Assembly: GCA_900316515.1 (NCBI GenBank)
Contig: ONDE01000020.1
Coordinates: 1 to 42,567, forward strand
Origin: an uncultured Bacteroidales bacterium
GTDB taxonomy: Bacteria; Bacteroidota; Bacteroidia; Bacteroidales; P3
DNA: 42,567 nucleotides
Reading direction: 5' to 3'
Part shown: positions 1-7,796 of the stretch, piece by piece
How positions within the stretch are numbered: position 1 is the stretch's first letter
Layout: each line of letters opens with the position of its first letter
The notes under the pieces: generated by a model
Databases searched by the model: none
The model's input: only the letters and a program-made list of their open reading frames with translations
Told to the model about the DNA's origin: nothing
Translations under genes and position numbers: made by a program

Positions 1-2
1 GT

Positions 3-66
3 CGAGTCTTCGAGACTTCAAGACTTGTCGGCCAAGCCGACGGCATACCACGAGACCTCAAGACTC
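3..66. repeat. 8-bp tandem micro-array with GC-rich interruption
   Basis: Units of 8 bp follow one another: CGAGTCTT (3-10), CGAGACTT (11-18), CAAGACTT (19-26). A 24-bp block (27-50) interrupts them, opening with the perfect inverted repeat GTCGGC-CAA-GCCGAC (27-41). The array then resumes with CGAGACCT (51-58) and CAAGACTC (59-66). No gene is seen in this stretch; the open frame that crosses it is repeat sequence. Confidence 0.6.
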
Positions 67-101
67 CTTAGGCTCACCAAGCCTCCGCATAGCAAACCCA
101 G

Positions 102-140
102 GGCGGGGCGGCTCCAAACGGAGCCGCCCCGCCTCTTTTA
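102..140 (+). terminator. Strong intrinsic terminator
   Basis: A perfect 14-bp GC-rich stem (102-115 with 120-133, loop AAAC) is followed by TCTTTTA. It most likely ends a plus-strand transcript that enters from the left of the window, and it separates that transcript from cysS. Confidence 0.8.
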
Positions 141-168
141 CTGCCCCCCCTCCTGTTTACTCCCCCAT

Positions 169-259
169 TTCTTCGGTATTTCTTCAGTATTTCTTCAGTA
201 TTTCTTCAGTCATCCACCGAAGAACGACCGAAGAACGACTGAAGAACAACTGAAGAACA
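169..259. repeat. Head-to-head 11-bp tandem arrays
   Basis: The left array has four units of the type TTCTTCRGTAT (starting 169, 180, 191, 202). After about 5 bp the right array has four units of the type ACYGAAGAACR (216, 227, 238, 249), which are the reverse complement of the left motif. The pair could fold into one long imperfect hairpin. It sits between the terminator at 102-140 and the cysS promoter. Confidence 0.75.
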
Positions 260-274
260 GGGCTACTATACTTT

Positions 275-308
275 TTTGCACTAGGTTCGGTATTTTTTTG
301 TATTTTTG
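275..308 (+). promoter_or_regulatory. Probable cysS promoter
   Basis: TATTTTTG (301-308) matches the Bacteroidota -7 box TAnnTTTG. A TTTG at 275-278 could be the -33 box, although the 22-bp spacer is slightly long. The predicted leader is short, about 15 nt to the ATG at 330. Confidence 0.45.
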
Positions 309-329
309 CAAAATAATATATATATGATT

Positions 330-1814
330 ATGGAACAACAACTGTTAATATACAATACTTTAAGTCGCCAGAAGGAACTCTTCCGTCCGCTGACTGAGGG
401 TAGGGTGGGCATGTATGTCTGCGGCCCGACGGTTTACGGCGACGGTCACCTGGGTCATGCGCGCCCCGCCATCACCTTCGATGTGGTATACCGCTACCTG
501 ACGCATCTGGGCTACAAGGTGCGCTATGTGCGCAACATCACCGATGTGGGTCACCTGGAGCACGATGCCGACGAGGGTGAGGACAAGATAGCCAAGAAGG
601 CCCGTCTGGAGCAGCTGGAACCCATGGAGGTGGCGCAGTACTACACCAACCGCTACCATGCCGCCATGGAGAAACTCAATGTGCTGCCCCCCAGCATAGA
701 GCCTCATGCCAGCGGCCATATCATAGAGCAGATAGCGCTGGTGCAGCAGATACTAGACGCCGGCTACGCCTATGTCTCGAACGGCTCGGTATACTTTGAC
801 GTGCGAAAATATCAAGAGGACACGCATAAATACGGGCGTCTGAGCGGCCGTGTCATCGACGAGATGCTGGCCACCACGCGCGAGCTCGACGGACAGGACG
901 AGAAGCGCTTCAGCGGCGACTTCGCCCTGTGGAAGAAAGCCGCCCCCGAGCATATCATGCGGTGGCCTTCGCCGTGGAGCGACGGCTTCCCGGGCTGGCA
1001 TGCCGAGTGCACCGCCATGGGCGCCAAATACCTCGGCTCGCCTTTCGATATCCACGGTGGCGGCATGGACCTCGTCTTCCCGCACCACGAGAGCGAGATA
1101 GCGCAGTGCGTGGCCTCGACAGGCCATGAGCCCTGTCGCTACTGGATGCACAACAACATGATTACCATCGAAGGACAGAAGATGGGCAAGAGCCTTGGCA
1201 ACTTCATCACACTCGATGAGTTCTTCAGCGGGAGCCACAAAGACAAGGACGGCAAGGAGATGCTTGAGCAGCCCTACAGCCCCATGACCATCCGCTTCTT
1301 CATCCTGCAGGCACACTACCGCAGCACTGTCGACTTCAGCAACGCAGCCTTGCAGGCCGCCGAGAAAGGTTTTTCAAAGCTTATGGAAGCCTACAAGGCC
1401 ATCGGCCGCATACAGCCCGCCAAGGAGAGCACTGCCGATGTGAAGCAGCTGCGTCAGAACTGCTACGACGCCATGAACGACGACTTTGCCACGCCGACGG
1501 TCATCAGCCACCTCTTCGAGGCCGCCAAGACCATCAACGGCGCCGCCGACGGCAAGGTGAAGCTCACGCAGGCCGACATCGACGAGCTGAAGTGGGTCTT
1601 CGACACCTTCCTCTTCGACATCCTTGGCATGAAGGACGAGGCTGCTAGCGACAACACCGCCTTGATCGACGGGCTGATGCACATAATCCTCGACATCCGT
1701 GCCACCGCCAAAGCCAACAAGGACTGGGCCACCAGCGACAAGATACGCGATGCCCTCAAGGAAGCCGGTGTCACCGTCAAGGACGGCAAAGACGGAGCAA
1801 CGTACAGCTTTTAG
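330..1814 (+). CDS. cysS: Cysteinyl-tRNA synthetase
   Basis: Cytoplasmic class I aminoacyl-tRNA synthetase that charges tRNA-Cys using ATP. About 494 residues, typical of Bacteroidota CysS. The HIGH-type motif reads HLGH (residues 40-43), just after YVCGPTVYG, whose Cys31 is a zinc ligand. The other zinc-site segments, GWHAEC and FPHHESE, are present, as is the KMSKS-type motif KMGKS in [12 protein letters not shown] chose the ATG at 330 because family members begin with a MEQQL-like sequence; an in-frame ATG at 324 would add only Met-Ile. It is transcribed alone from a promoter near 300, with a repeat-filled spacer on both sides. Confidence 0.97.
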   Translation: MEQQLLIYNTLSRQKELFRPLTEGRVGMYVCGPTVYGDGHLGHARPAITFDVVYRYLTHLGYKVRYVRNITDVGHLEHDADEGEDKIAKKARLEQLEPMEVAQYYTNRYHAAMEKLNVLPPSIEPHASGHIIEQIALVQQILDAGYAYVSNGSVYFDVRKYQEDTHKYGRLSGRVIDEMLATTRELDGQDEKRFSGDFALWKKAAPEHIMRWPSPWSDGFPGWHAECTAMGAKYLGSPFDIHGGGMDLVFPHHESEIAQCVASTGHEPCRYWMHNNMITIEGQKMGKSLGNFITLDEFFSGSHKDKDGKEMLEQPYSPMTIRFFILQAHYRSTVDFSNAALQAAEKGFSKLMEAYKAIGRIQPAKESTADVKQLRQNCYDAMNDDFATPTVISHLFEAAKTINGAADGKVKLTQADIDELKWVFDTFLFDILGMKDEAASDNTALIDGLMHIILDIRATAKANKDWATSDKIRDALKEAGVTVKDGKDGATYSF

Positions 1815-1818
1815 ATTT

Positions 1819-1946
1819 AGTAGTTAAGGAGACAGGAGTTAAGAAGTTAAGACAATAGTAACATCAACAACACATCGACGAAACATTTGTCTTAACTACT
1901 GCCCGCAGGGCGAGCGAAGCGATAACTACTTATCTACTTAACTACT
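1819..1946. repeat. Inverted 8-bp micro-arrays with GC-rich insert
   Basis: Five bases after the cysS stop, a plus-strand array begins: AGTAGTTA, AGGAGACA, a 7-bp unit, AGAAGTTA (1819-1849). Further on the same motif runs on the minus strand: AGTAGTTA-type units at 1939-1946, 1931-1938, 1923-1930 and 1893-1900. The last two are separated by a 22-bp GC-rich insert (1901-1922) that contains GCCC-GCA-GGGC. The stretch 1822-1843 recurs exactly at 9160-9181. Confidence 0.7.
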
Positions 1947-1960
1947 CAAAAAAATAGATT

Positions 1961-2647
1961 ATGAAAAAAGGAGACTGGATACTCATCGCATGTGTCGCCG
2001 TGGTGGCGGCGCTCTTCGCCATCCCGCAGACCCATGCGGCCGAGGGCTTCAACTGGGCTACGGCCAACCACCCCTACATCATGGCTTTCTTCAAGTTCGC
2101 CATCCTCGCCACGCTGGGCGAGATGCTGGCGCTGCGCATCCGCGAGGGAGTATACAACAAGAAGGGCTTCGGTGTGCTGCCGCGCATGATGGTGTGGGGC
2201 TTCCTGGGCATGTGCATAGCCATGGCCATGGTTATCTTCAAGACCGGCGTGCCGGCATTCCTCGGCTCGCTCGGATGGAAGGATGCTGCTGCCGTATTCG
2301 CCGCCTCCCAGCTCACGTGGGGTAAGGTGGGTGTGGCTTTCGCCGTATCGGTGCTTATGAACAGCATCTTCGCACCTGTTATGATGACTTTCCACAAGTG
2401 CACCGACATACACATCACCGACAATGGCGGCACCGTGGCGGGCCTATTGAAGCCTATGAAGATGCGCGAGATTGTCAGCAAGAAGGTCAACTGGGACATG
2501 CAATGGAACTTCGTCATCAAGAAGACCATACCACTCTTCTGGTTCCCGGCGCACACCATCACCTTCATCCTGCCTCCGAATCTGCAGGTGCTCTTCGCAG
2601 CCCTGCTGGGCGTGGCCCTCGGACTCATCCTTGCCATCAAGAAATGA
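1961..2647 (+). CDS. Integral membrane protein, possibly Mpv17/PMP22-like
   Basis: A 228-residue protein with an N-terminal hydrophobic segment (residues 7-24) and about four more membrane segments. The last segment (FWFPAHTITFILPPN, then a hydrophobic end and Lys-Lys) resembles the C-terminal signature of the Mpv17/PMP22 family, in which a Trp-Pro-rich stretch precedes a final helix. No catalytic motif is visible, so I assign only membrane location and a tentative family. Its stop overlaps the start of the porin-like gene (ATGA), so the two are translationally coupled and probably act in one envelope process. The gene begins about 15 bp after the inverted micro-arrays that follow cysS. Confidence 0.6.
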   Translation: MKKGDWILIACVAVVAALFAIPQTHAAEGFNWATANHPYIMAFFKFAILATLGEMLALRIREGVYNKKGFGVLPRMMVWGFLGMCIAMAMVIFKTGVPAFLGSLGWKDAAAVFAASQLTWGKVGVAFAVSVLMNSIFAPVMMTFHKCTDIHITDNGGTVAGLLKPMKMREIVSKKVNWDMQWNFVIKKTIPLFWFPAHTITFILPPNLQVLFAALLGVALGLILAIKK

Positions 2648-3825
2648 AGAGACTGCTGATAGGTATAATGGGGCTGATGGGCTTGATGGGCGTGGCTTAT
2701 GCCCAGTCGCCCTTCAGCCTCCAGTGGCATGGCTTCGTCAACCCGCACTACTATGCCGACAGCCGTTCGGTAGTGGGCGGGCGCGAGGACATGATGCTCT
2801 TCTACCCCAAGCCCATAGTGCGCGACAGCCTCGGCCACGACATCAACGACGGCTGGCAGGCCAATATGCTGGCCATCACGGCCCGCCTGGGACTTAAGGT
2901 TGTTGGTCCAGAGATGCTTGGTGCCAACACTATGGCATATATCGAAGGCGACTTTACCGGCTCGACCAATGCCACCATCAACAACCTGCGCCTACGTCAC
3001 GCCTACTTTAGGCTGTATTGGGACAGTCATGAACTTACCGTAGGCCAATATTGGTATGCCATGGTCGTCCATGAGATAATGCCCATGACCAACCCGTTGA
3101 ACATGGGTGCGCCGTTCCACTGCTACGCCCGTCAGCCACAGGTTCGCTACAGCTACTTCCCTACAGGCAACTGGGAACTGCTGGCTGTGGCACAGTGGCA
3201 GCTCGACAACATGAGCCAGGGCTTGCTCAACGGCGCCCCTGCCAGCAGCACACTCTTCGCACGCCACAGCCTGGTGCCCGAACTCAACGCACAGATACGT
3301 TATCATAGCGGTAAAATCTTTGTCGGTGCTGCCGTCAATGCCAAGACCATACAGCCGGTGGTGAACACTACAGGCATGGCAGCCGATGGTGGTTTGTACA
3401 CCTCGTTGAGTTATTCTGTCTTTGGCAGTCTGACGCTCAGGGGTGTCACCTTTAGAGCACAGACGCTGCTCAACAACAACCTCTACGAAGGCTGCTCGCT
3501 TGGCGGCTACCTGATGCTGGCCGACGGCACCTTCGAGGATTGGCACTTCAACACCGTGTGGTTTGATGCGGAGCGCAACACCGGTCATTGGCGCCCCGGA
3601 GTATTCATCGGATATGCCAAGAACATCGACTACGGCAACCATGCGGGGTTGACTATCTTTGGTCGCGGCCACGACATCGACTACCTCTGGCGCGTGCAGC
3701 CCCGCCTCACCTACAAGACCCTCAAGGGTCTCGACTTCACCGCCGAGGCGGAATACACCATGGCAGGATATGCCGACCCTGTGGACAACCTACGACTTTC
3801 ATTGAGTGTGGTCTATGCGTTCTAA
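2644..3825 (+). CDS. Putative outer-membrane porin-like beta-barrel
   Basis: A 393-residue protein. The ATG at 2644 overlaps the upstream stop by 4 bp and gives a clean signal peptide ending VAYA before QSP; longer in-frame starts lie inside the upstream gene. The body alternates polar and aromatic residues as in a beta-barrel. The segment NLRLRHAYFRLYW followed by LTVGQYW is typical of porin-like proteins of the DcaP type. The last residue is Phe in SLSVVYAF, as expected for an outer-membrane barrel. Substrate cannot be inferred. Co-translation with the membrane protein upstream suggests a shared role. Confidence 0.7.
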   Translation: MKRLLIGIMGLMGLMGVAYAQSPFSLQWHGFVNPHYYADSRSVVGGREDMMLFYPKPIVRDSLGHDINDGWQANMLAITARLGLKVVGPEMLGANTMAYIEGDFTGSTNATINNLRLRHAYFRLYWDSHELTVGQYWYAMVVHEIMPMTNPLNMGAPFHCYARQPQVRYSYFPTGNWELLAVAQWQLDNMSQGLLNGAPASSTLFARHSLVPELNAQIRYHSGKIFVGAAVNAKTIQPVVNTTGMAADGGLYTSLSYSVFGSLTLRGVTFRAQTLLNNNLYEGCSLGGYLMLADGTFEDWHFNTVWFDAERNTGHWRPGVFIGYAKNIDYGNHAGLTIFGRGHDIDYLWRVQPRLTYKTLKGLDFTAEAEYTMAGYADPVDNLRLSLSVVYAF

Positions 3826-3831
3826 AAGAAA

Positions 3832-3927
3832 TTCCCTGGGGGAAATATGCCGTAGGCATTATTGTTTAATAGCTATTAAGCGTAATCCCCTACGGGGAAT
3901 ATCTATAACCACGAACCTTTAACCTTT
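3832..3927. repeat. Palindrome cluster and heptamer array before the PHP gene
   Basis: In about 70 bp there are four dyads: TTCCC-TGG-GGGAA (3832-3844), TGCC-GTA-GGCA (3848-3858), the perfect 14-bp palindrome TTAATAGCTATTAA (3866-3879) and TCCCC-TAC-GGGGA (3886-3898). CCGTAGG (3850-3856) can also pair with CCTACGG (3889-3895), enclosing the central palindrome. A heptamer array follows, AACCACG AACCTTT AACCTTT (3907-3927), and runs up to the TTG start codon at 3931. Confidence 0.6.
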
Positions 3928-3930
3928 ACC

Positions 3931-4758
3931 TTGAGCCTGACCAATTATCATACACACTCTAACTACTGCGACGGCAAGGCCACCCTGCGCGAGATGGTGG
4001 AGTTTGCCGTCGCGCATGGCTTCACGGCGTTGGGCTTCAGCGGCCACTGTCCGCTGCCCTTCGAGAACACCTACTCCATCACCGACTACGATGGCTACTG
4101 CCGTGAGGTGCGGGCCTTGAAAGAGGAATTCAAGGACCGCATAGAGATAAGCCTGGGGTTGGAGATAGACTATGTCCCCGACATGCTCGAGGACTTCGCG
4201 CCGCTGATAGAGCAGGGAGGCTTGGAATACACCATCGGCAGCGTGCATCTTATACCGGCGCCGGACATCAAGCCTCGGGGCAACGAAGACCTGTGGATGA
4301 TTGACGGCAGCCGCTACGAGACCTACGACGAGGGATTGATGAAGCACTACCATGGCGACATACGCCGCGGCGTGCGTGCCTATTTCCATCAAGAGAATGC
4401 CATGCTGGAGAAGAACCGCCCCACCATCCTTGGCCACCCCGACAAGATAGCCATGCACAACCGCGACCGCTACTTCCATGAAGACGAGCCGTGGTACGAG
4501 GAGCTGGCCTTGGAGACCCTGTCGCTGGTGCATGAGCTGGGGCTCATCTGCGAAGTAAACACCCGAGGCATCTACAAAGGGCGCCACCCCGACTACTACC
4601 CCTCGCGGCGTTTGATACAGCAGATGAAGCAGTGGCGCATACCGCTGATAGTGAGCACCGACGCCCACGCTCCCGACGACCTGCTGAAGACCGAAGGGGC
4701 CTATGAATTCCTTCGCGGCATAGAATACCCCTGTGTGCTGACATCGTGGCGTGGATAG
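3931..4758 (+). CDS. PHP-domain phosphatase, histidinol-phosphatase (HisJ) family
   Basis: A 275-residue metal-dependent phosphoesterase of the PHP superfamily. Metal-binding motifs are in the expected order: HTH near the N-terminus (His7, His9, then CDG), SGHCPLP, the GSVH segment, LGHPDK and STDAH near the C-terminus. HisJ members hydrolyse histidinol phosphate in histidine synthesis, but no other his gene is nearby, so another phosphate substrate is possible. The best start is TTG at 3931, because homologues begin a few residues before the HTH motif and no ATG is available. A heptamer repeat occupies the place of a ribosome-binding site. Confidence 0.85.
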   Translation: MSLTNYHTHSNYCDGKATLREMVEFAVAHGFTALGFSGHCPLPFENTYSITDYDGYCREVRALKEEFKDRIEISLGLEIDYVPDMLEDFAPLIEQGGLEYTIGSVHLIPAPDIKPRGNEDLWMIDGSRYETYDEGLMKHYHGDIRRGVRAYFHQENAMLEKNRPTILGHPDKIAMHNRDRYFHEDEPWYEELALETLSLVHELGLICEVNTRGIYKGRHPDYYPSRRLIQQMKQWRIPLIVSTDAHAPDDLLKTEGAYEFLRGIEYPCVLTSWRG

Positions 4759-4767
4759 CAAAAAGTG

Positions 4768-4820
4768 TTTGGCGGTAAAGATTTTTTTCGTATCTTTGAA
4801 CTCTCCAAGAATGGAGAGTT
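4768..4820 (+). promoter_or_regulatory. ackA promoter with overlapping dyad
   Basis: The -33 box TTTG (4768-4771) and -7 box TATCTTTG (4791-4798) are separated by 19 bp, which matches the Bacteroidota primary-sigma consensus. Starting at the base after the -7 box, a perfect 8-bp inverted repeat AACTCTCC / GGAGAGTT (4799-4806 and 4813-4820, loop AAGAAT) covers the predicted transcription start. It is either a repressor site or a stabilising 5' hairpin. Confidence 0.75.
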
Positions 4821-4859
4821 TGTTGTAAAGAAAGTATAAATCAAACAAATACATAAAAG

Positions 4860-6068
4860 ATGAAGATTTTAGTTCTCAACTGCGGAAGTTCGTCGATTAA
4901 GTATCAGCTGGTCGACATGGCAAACAACGCCCAGGTGATGGCCAAGGGTCTGCTGGAGCGTATCGGATTGGAGATGGGTGAGTTCACCCACAAGTGGAAT
5001 GGCCAGAAGCACTACGAGCAGGTGCCCATCCCCGACCACACCGCCGGTATCAAGATTGTCCTCAACGCCCTTATCGACCCCAAGATGGGTGTCATCAAGG
5101 ACTTCAAGGAGATTGGCGCCGTCGGCAACCGCGTGGCCCATGGTGGCGAGACCTTCGACAAGAGCGTCGTGGTGACTGACGAGGTGATCGAGAAGATCAA
5201 GGCTCTCACGCCGCTGGCCCCGCTGCACACCCCCGGTAACCTGGCTGGTATCTATGCCATGCGCGAGGTGCTGCCCGGCGTGCCGCAGGTGGCTGTGTTC
5301 GACACCGCCTTCCACAGCACCATGCCCCCGAAGAGCTACCTCTACGGTCTGCCCTACGAGTACTATGAGAAATACGGCGTGCGCCGCTACGGTTTCCACG
5401 GCACCAGCCACAAGTTCGTGGCCGAGAAGGCCGCCAAGATGATTGGCAAAGACTGGAACGACCTGAAGATTATCTCCTGCCACCTTGGCAGCGGTGCCTC
5501 GATTTGCGCCATCGACCACGGCAAGAGCTTCGACACCACCATGGGTATGACCCCCCTCGAGGGACTGCTGATGGGTTCGCGTCCCGGCGATGTCGACCCC
5601 GGCGTCATCGAGTTCATCATCAAGAAAGAGATTGTCGAGAACGGCAAGGACTGGAAAGATATCACCAAGATACTGAACAAGCAGAGCGGTCTTATCGGCA
5701 TCAGTGGCGACAAGCAGGATATGCGCGACATCCGCGCCGGTCGCGATGCAGGCGACAAGCGTGCCACCTATGCTTTCGATATGTTCGCCCAGCGTGTGAA
5801 GCGCTACATCGGCGGCTACATGGCCGAGATGGGCGGCTGCGACCTGCTGCTCTTCACGGGCGGTATCGGTGAGAACGCCTGGTTCATGCGCCGTCCTATC
5901 CTCGAGAATATGGAATGCCTCGGCATCAAGATCGACTTCTCGAAGAACGACAACGTGATGGGCGAGGACATCATCCTCTCGACCCCCGACTCGAAGATGG
6001 CCGTCGTCGTCGTCACCACCGACGAGGAATACGTCATAGCCAGCGACACCTACGCGTTGGTGAAATAA
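4860..6068 (+). CDS. ackA: Acetate kinase
   Basis: A 402-residue cytoplasmic enzyme that makes ATP and acetate from acetyl-phosphate in fermentation. Family motifs are intact: LNCGSSSIKYQ at the N-terminus, NRVAHGGE, FDTAFHSTMP, YGFHGTSH (His180 is the conserved active-site histidine), CHLGSGAS and FTGGIGEN. Length is standard. It has its own promoter (4768-4798) and terminator (6086-6127), so it is monocistronic here; a phosphotransacetylase gene is not adjacent. Together with NifJ at the right end of the window it fits a pyruvate-to-acetate energy pathway. Confidence 0.97.
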   Translation: MKILVLNCGSSSIKYQLVDMANNAQVMAKGLLERIGLEMGEFTHKWNGQKHYEQVPIPDHTAGIKIVLNALIDPKMGVIKDFKEIGAVGNRVAHGGETFDKSVVVTDEVIEKIKALTPLAPLHTPGNLAGIYAMREVLPGVPQVAVFDTAFHSTMPPKSYLYGLPYEYYEKYGVRRYGFHGTSHKFVAEKAAKMIGKDWNDLKIISCHLGSGASICAIDHGKSFDTTMGMTPLEGLLMGSRPGDVDPGVIEFIIKKEIVENGKDWKDITKILNKQSGLIGISGDKQDMRDIRAGRDAGDKRATYAFDMFAQRVKRYIGGYMAEMGGCDLLLFTGGIGENAWFMRRPILENMECLGIKIDFSKNDNVMGEDIILSTPDSKMAVVVVTTDEEYVIASDTYALVK

Positions 6069-6085
6069 GGCCTACGAGGCACCCC

Positions 6086-6127
6086 AAGCCCCACCGTACA
6101 ATAAAGTATGGTGGGGCTTCGTTATTT
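6086..6127 (+). terminator. ackA terminator
   Basis: A 14-bp stem with one G-T pair (6086-6099 with 6106-6119, loop ATAAA plus a closing base) lies 18 bp after the ackA stop and is followed by CGTTATTT. Confidence 0.8.
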
Positions 6128-6134
6128 ATACATC

Positions 6135-7709
6135 ATGAAAAGATACCTGACCATACTGCTCTTGCTGCTGCCGCTGGTGTCCAAGGGGCAGACCCCCAAG
6201 AGCGAGCCGCTGTTCGAGCGGGCGGTGGAGAAATCGGTGGTGGGACAATACGAGGAGGCAATCAAGCTGCTGCATAAGGCTATCGATATAGACCCCGGCT
6301 ATGCCGAGGCCTACCTGCTGCTGGGCAACCAGCACATGGCGCTGATGGAGTATGCCAAGGCGCGGGAGTGCTACCAGCAGTGTCTCGACCTCAACCCCAA
6401 GAGCAGCCGTTGGCAGCAGGAGGCGCACGACGGCATCCGCACTGCCGAGTGGCGCAAGCATGCCGTGGAGAACCCGGTGCCGTACCACCCGATAAACCTC
6501 GGGCCCAACATAAACACTGCGGACGACGAGTATATGCCGGCCCTGACGGCTGACTACCGCACGCTGGTCTTCACGCGCCGCTCGCCGCGCAACGCCATGA
6601 CCCAGCGGGGTCTGCCGCAGGAGGAGGATTTCTATATCTCGCTATACGACACCATGGAGCTGGTGTTCGGGCCGGCCGAGCGCATGCCCGAGCCGCTGAA
6701 CAGCCACGGCAACGAGGGGGCGCAGACAATCTCGCACGACGGCAGGATAGTCATCTTCACGGGCTGCGGGCGCAACAACGAGCCTACGGGTTGCGACCTT
6801 TATATGAGTGTGCGCAGTGGCGACCGCTGGGGCAAGCCCCGGAACCTCGGCGCACCGGTGAACTCGGTCTATTGGGAGTCGTTCCCCTCGCTCAGCATCG
6901 ACGGCTACACCCTCTATTTCGCCAGCAACCGCAGCGGTGGCTACGGCGGCACCGACATATGGTACTGCACCCTCGAGGAGGGGCGCTGGAGCAAGCCCAG
7001 GAATATGGGTCCCACGGTGAACACCAAGGGTAACGAGACGGCGCCCTATATCCATTTCGACGACAAGACGCTGTACTTTGCCTCGGACGGGCGTATGGGT
7101 ATGGGCGGTTCTGACCTTTACATGGTTAAGCGTCTGAACGACAGTACATGGAGCACGCCTGTGAACCTTGGCTACCCCATCAACACCCCCGACGACGAGA
7201 ACAACCTCATAGTGGCGCCCGACGGCCGCACGGCCCTCTTCAGCAGTGACCGCGCCGACGGCTACGGCCAGCAGGATATCTACTCGTTTGTGATGCCTGC
7301 GCCGGCACGCCCGGAGCGCATCACCTTCATAGACCCTGTGCGGCAGGCCGAGAACCTGCTCACGCTGGGCGATACCGTCACGCTGAGAAATATCTTCTTC
7401 CACACCGCCAGTGCGGAGCTCTACGAGACCTCGCTGGCCGAGCTCGACCGACTGGCCGAAGCGTTGCAGAGGCATCCGAAACTGCGCCTCGAGGTTGGCG
7501 GCCACACCGATGCCGTGGGCAGCGACGAGGATAACCTGGTGCTCAGTGAACGCCGTGCCAAGGCTGTGTACGACTACCTGATACTCAGGGGCGTGAATGC
7601 CGACCGCCTTGCTTATCGCGGCTACGGCGAGAGCCGACCGGTGGCGGACAACGACACCCCCGAAGGACGCGCCAAGAACCGCCGCACCACCCTGACGCCG
7701 CTGAAGTAA
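6135..7709 (+). CDS. PorE-like TPR / beta-propeller / OmpA protein (short form)
   Basis: A 524-residue exported protein. The ATG at 6135 gives a signal peptide ending VSKG before QTPK; an upstream GTG lies in the ackA terminator. Domains in order: TPR repeats (about 20-110), a PD40-type beta-propeller (about 130-400) with repeats of the form DGYTLYFASNRSGGYGGTDIW, then a C-terminal OmpA-like peptidoglycan-binding domain (about 415-524) with GGHTDAVG and LSERRAKAV. This order matches PorE of Porphyromonas gingivalis, a periplasmic T9SS component, but the carboxypeptidase-regulatory domain found in PorE is missing here. A second, longer relative lies at 31218. A role in anchoring envelope machinery to peptidoglycan is inferred. 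Confidence 0.85.
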   Translation: MKRYLTILLLLLPLVSKGQTPKSEPLFERAVEKSVVGQYEEAIKLLHKAIDIDPGYAEAYLLLGNQHMALMEYAKARECYQQCLDLNPKSSRWQQEAHDGIRTAEWRKHAVENPVPYHPINLGPNINTADDEYMPALTADYRTLVFTRRSPRNAMTQRGLPQEEDFYISLYDTMELVFGPAERMPEPLNSHGNEGAQTISHDGRIVIFTGCGRNNEPTGCDLYMSVRSGDRWGKPRNLGAPVNSVYWESFPSLSIDGYTLYFASNRSGGYGGTDIWYCTLEEGRWSKPRNMGPTVNTKGNETAPYIHFDDKTLYFASDGRMGMGGSDLYMVKRLNDSTWSTPVNLGYPINTPDDENNLIVAPDGRTALFSSDRADGYGQQDIYSFVMPAPARPERITFIDPVRQAENLLTLGDTVTLRNIFFHTASAELYETSLAELDRLAEALQRHPKLRLEVGGHTDAVGSDEDNLVLSERRAKAVYDYLILRGVNADRLAYRGYGESRPVADNDTPEGRAKNRRTTLTPLK

Positions 7710-7743
7710 GATGTATGATGGAAGATGTAAGATGTATGATGTA
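7709..7743. repeat. Heptamer micro-array on a stop codon
   Basis: Five exact 7-bp steps: AGATGTA, TGATGGA, AGATGTA, AGATGTA, TGATGTA. The first base is the last base of the TAA stop of the PorE-like gene. Confidence 0.75.
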
Positions 7744-7796
7744 AGCCTTTTTGTTTTGGTTACACAATATAAAAACGGTCGGGGCGTTATAAAGGT

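Noticed and set aside
169..259. CRISPR-like array
   Set aside because: Units are 11 bp with no spacers, they invert half way, and no cas gene is present. The same holds for all micro-arrays in the window.
25..327. Open frame of about 100 codons upstream of cysS
   Set aside because: Its sequence is made of the two repeat arrays and the terminator, and it reads into the cysS promoter. No family features.
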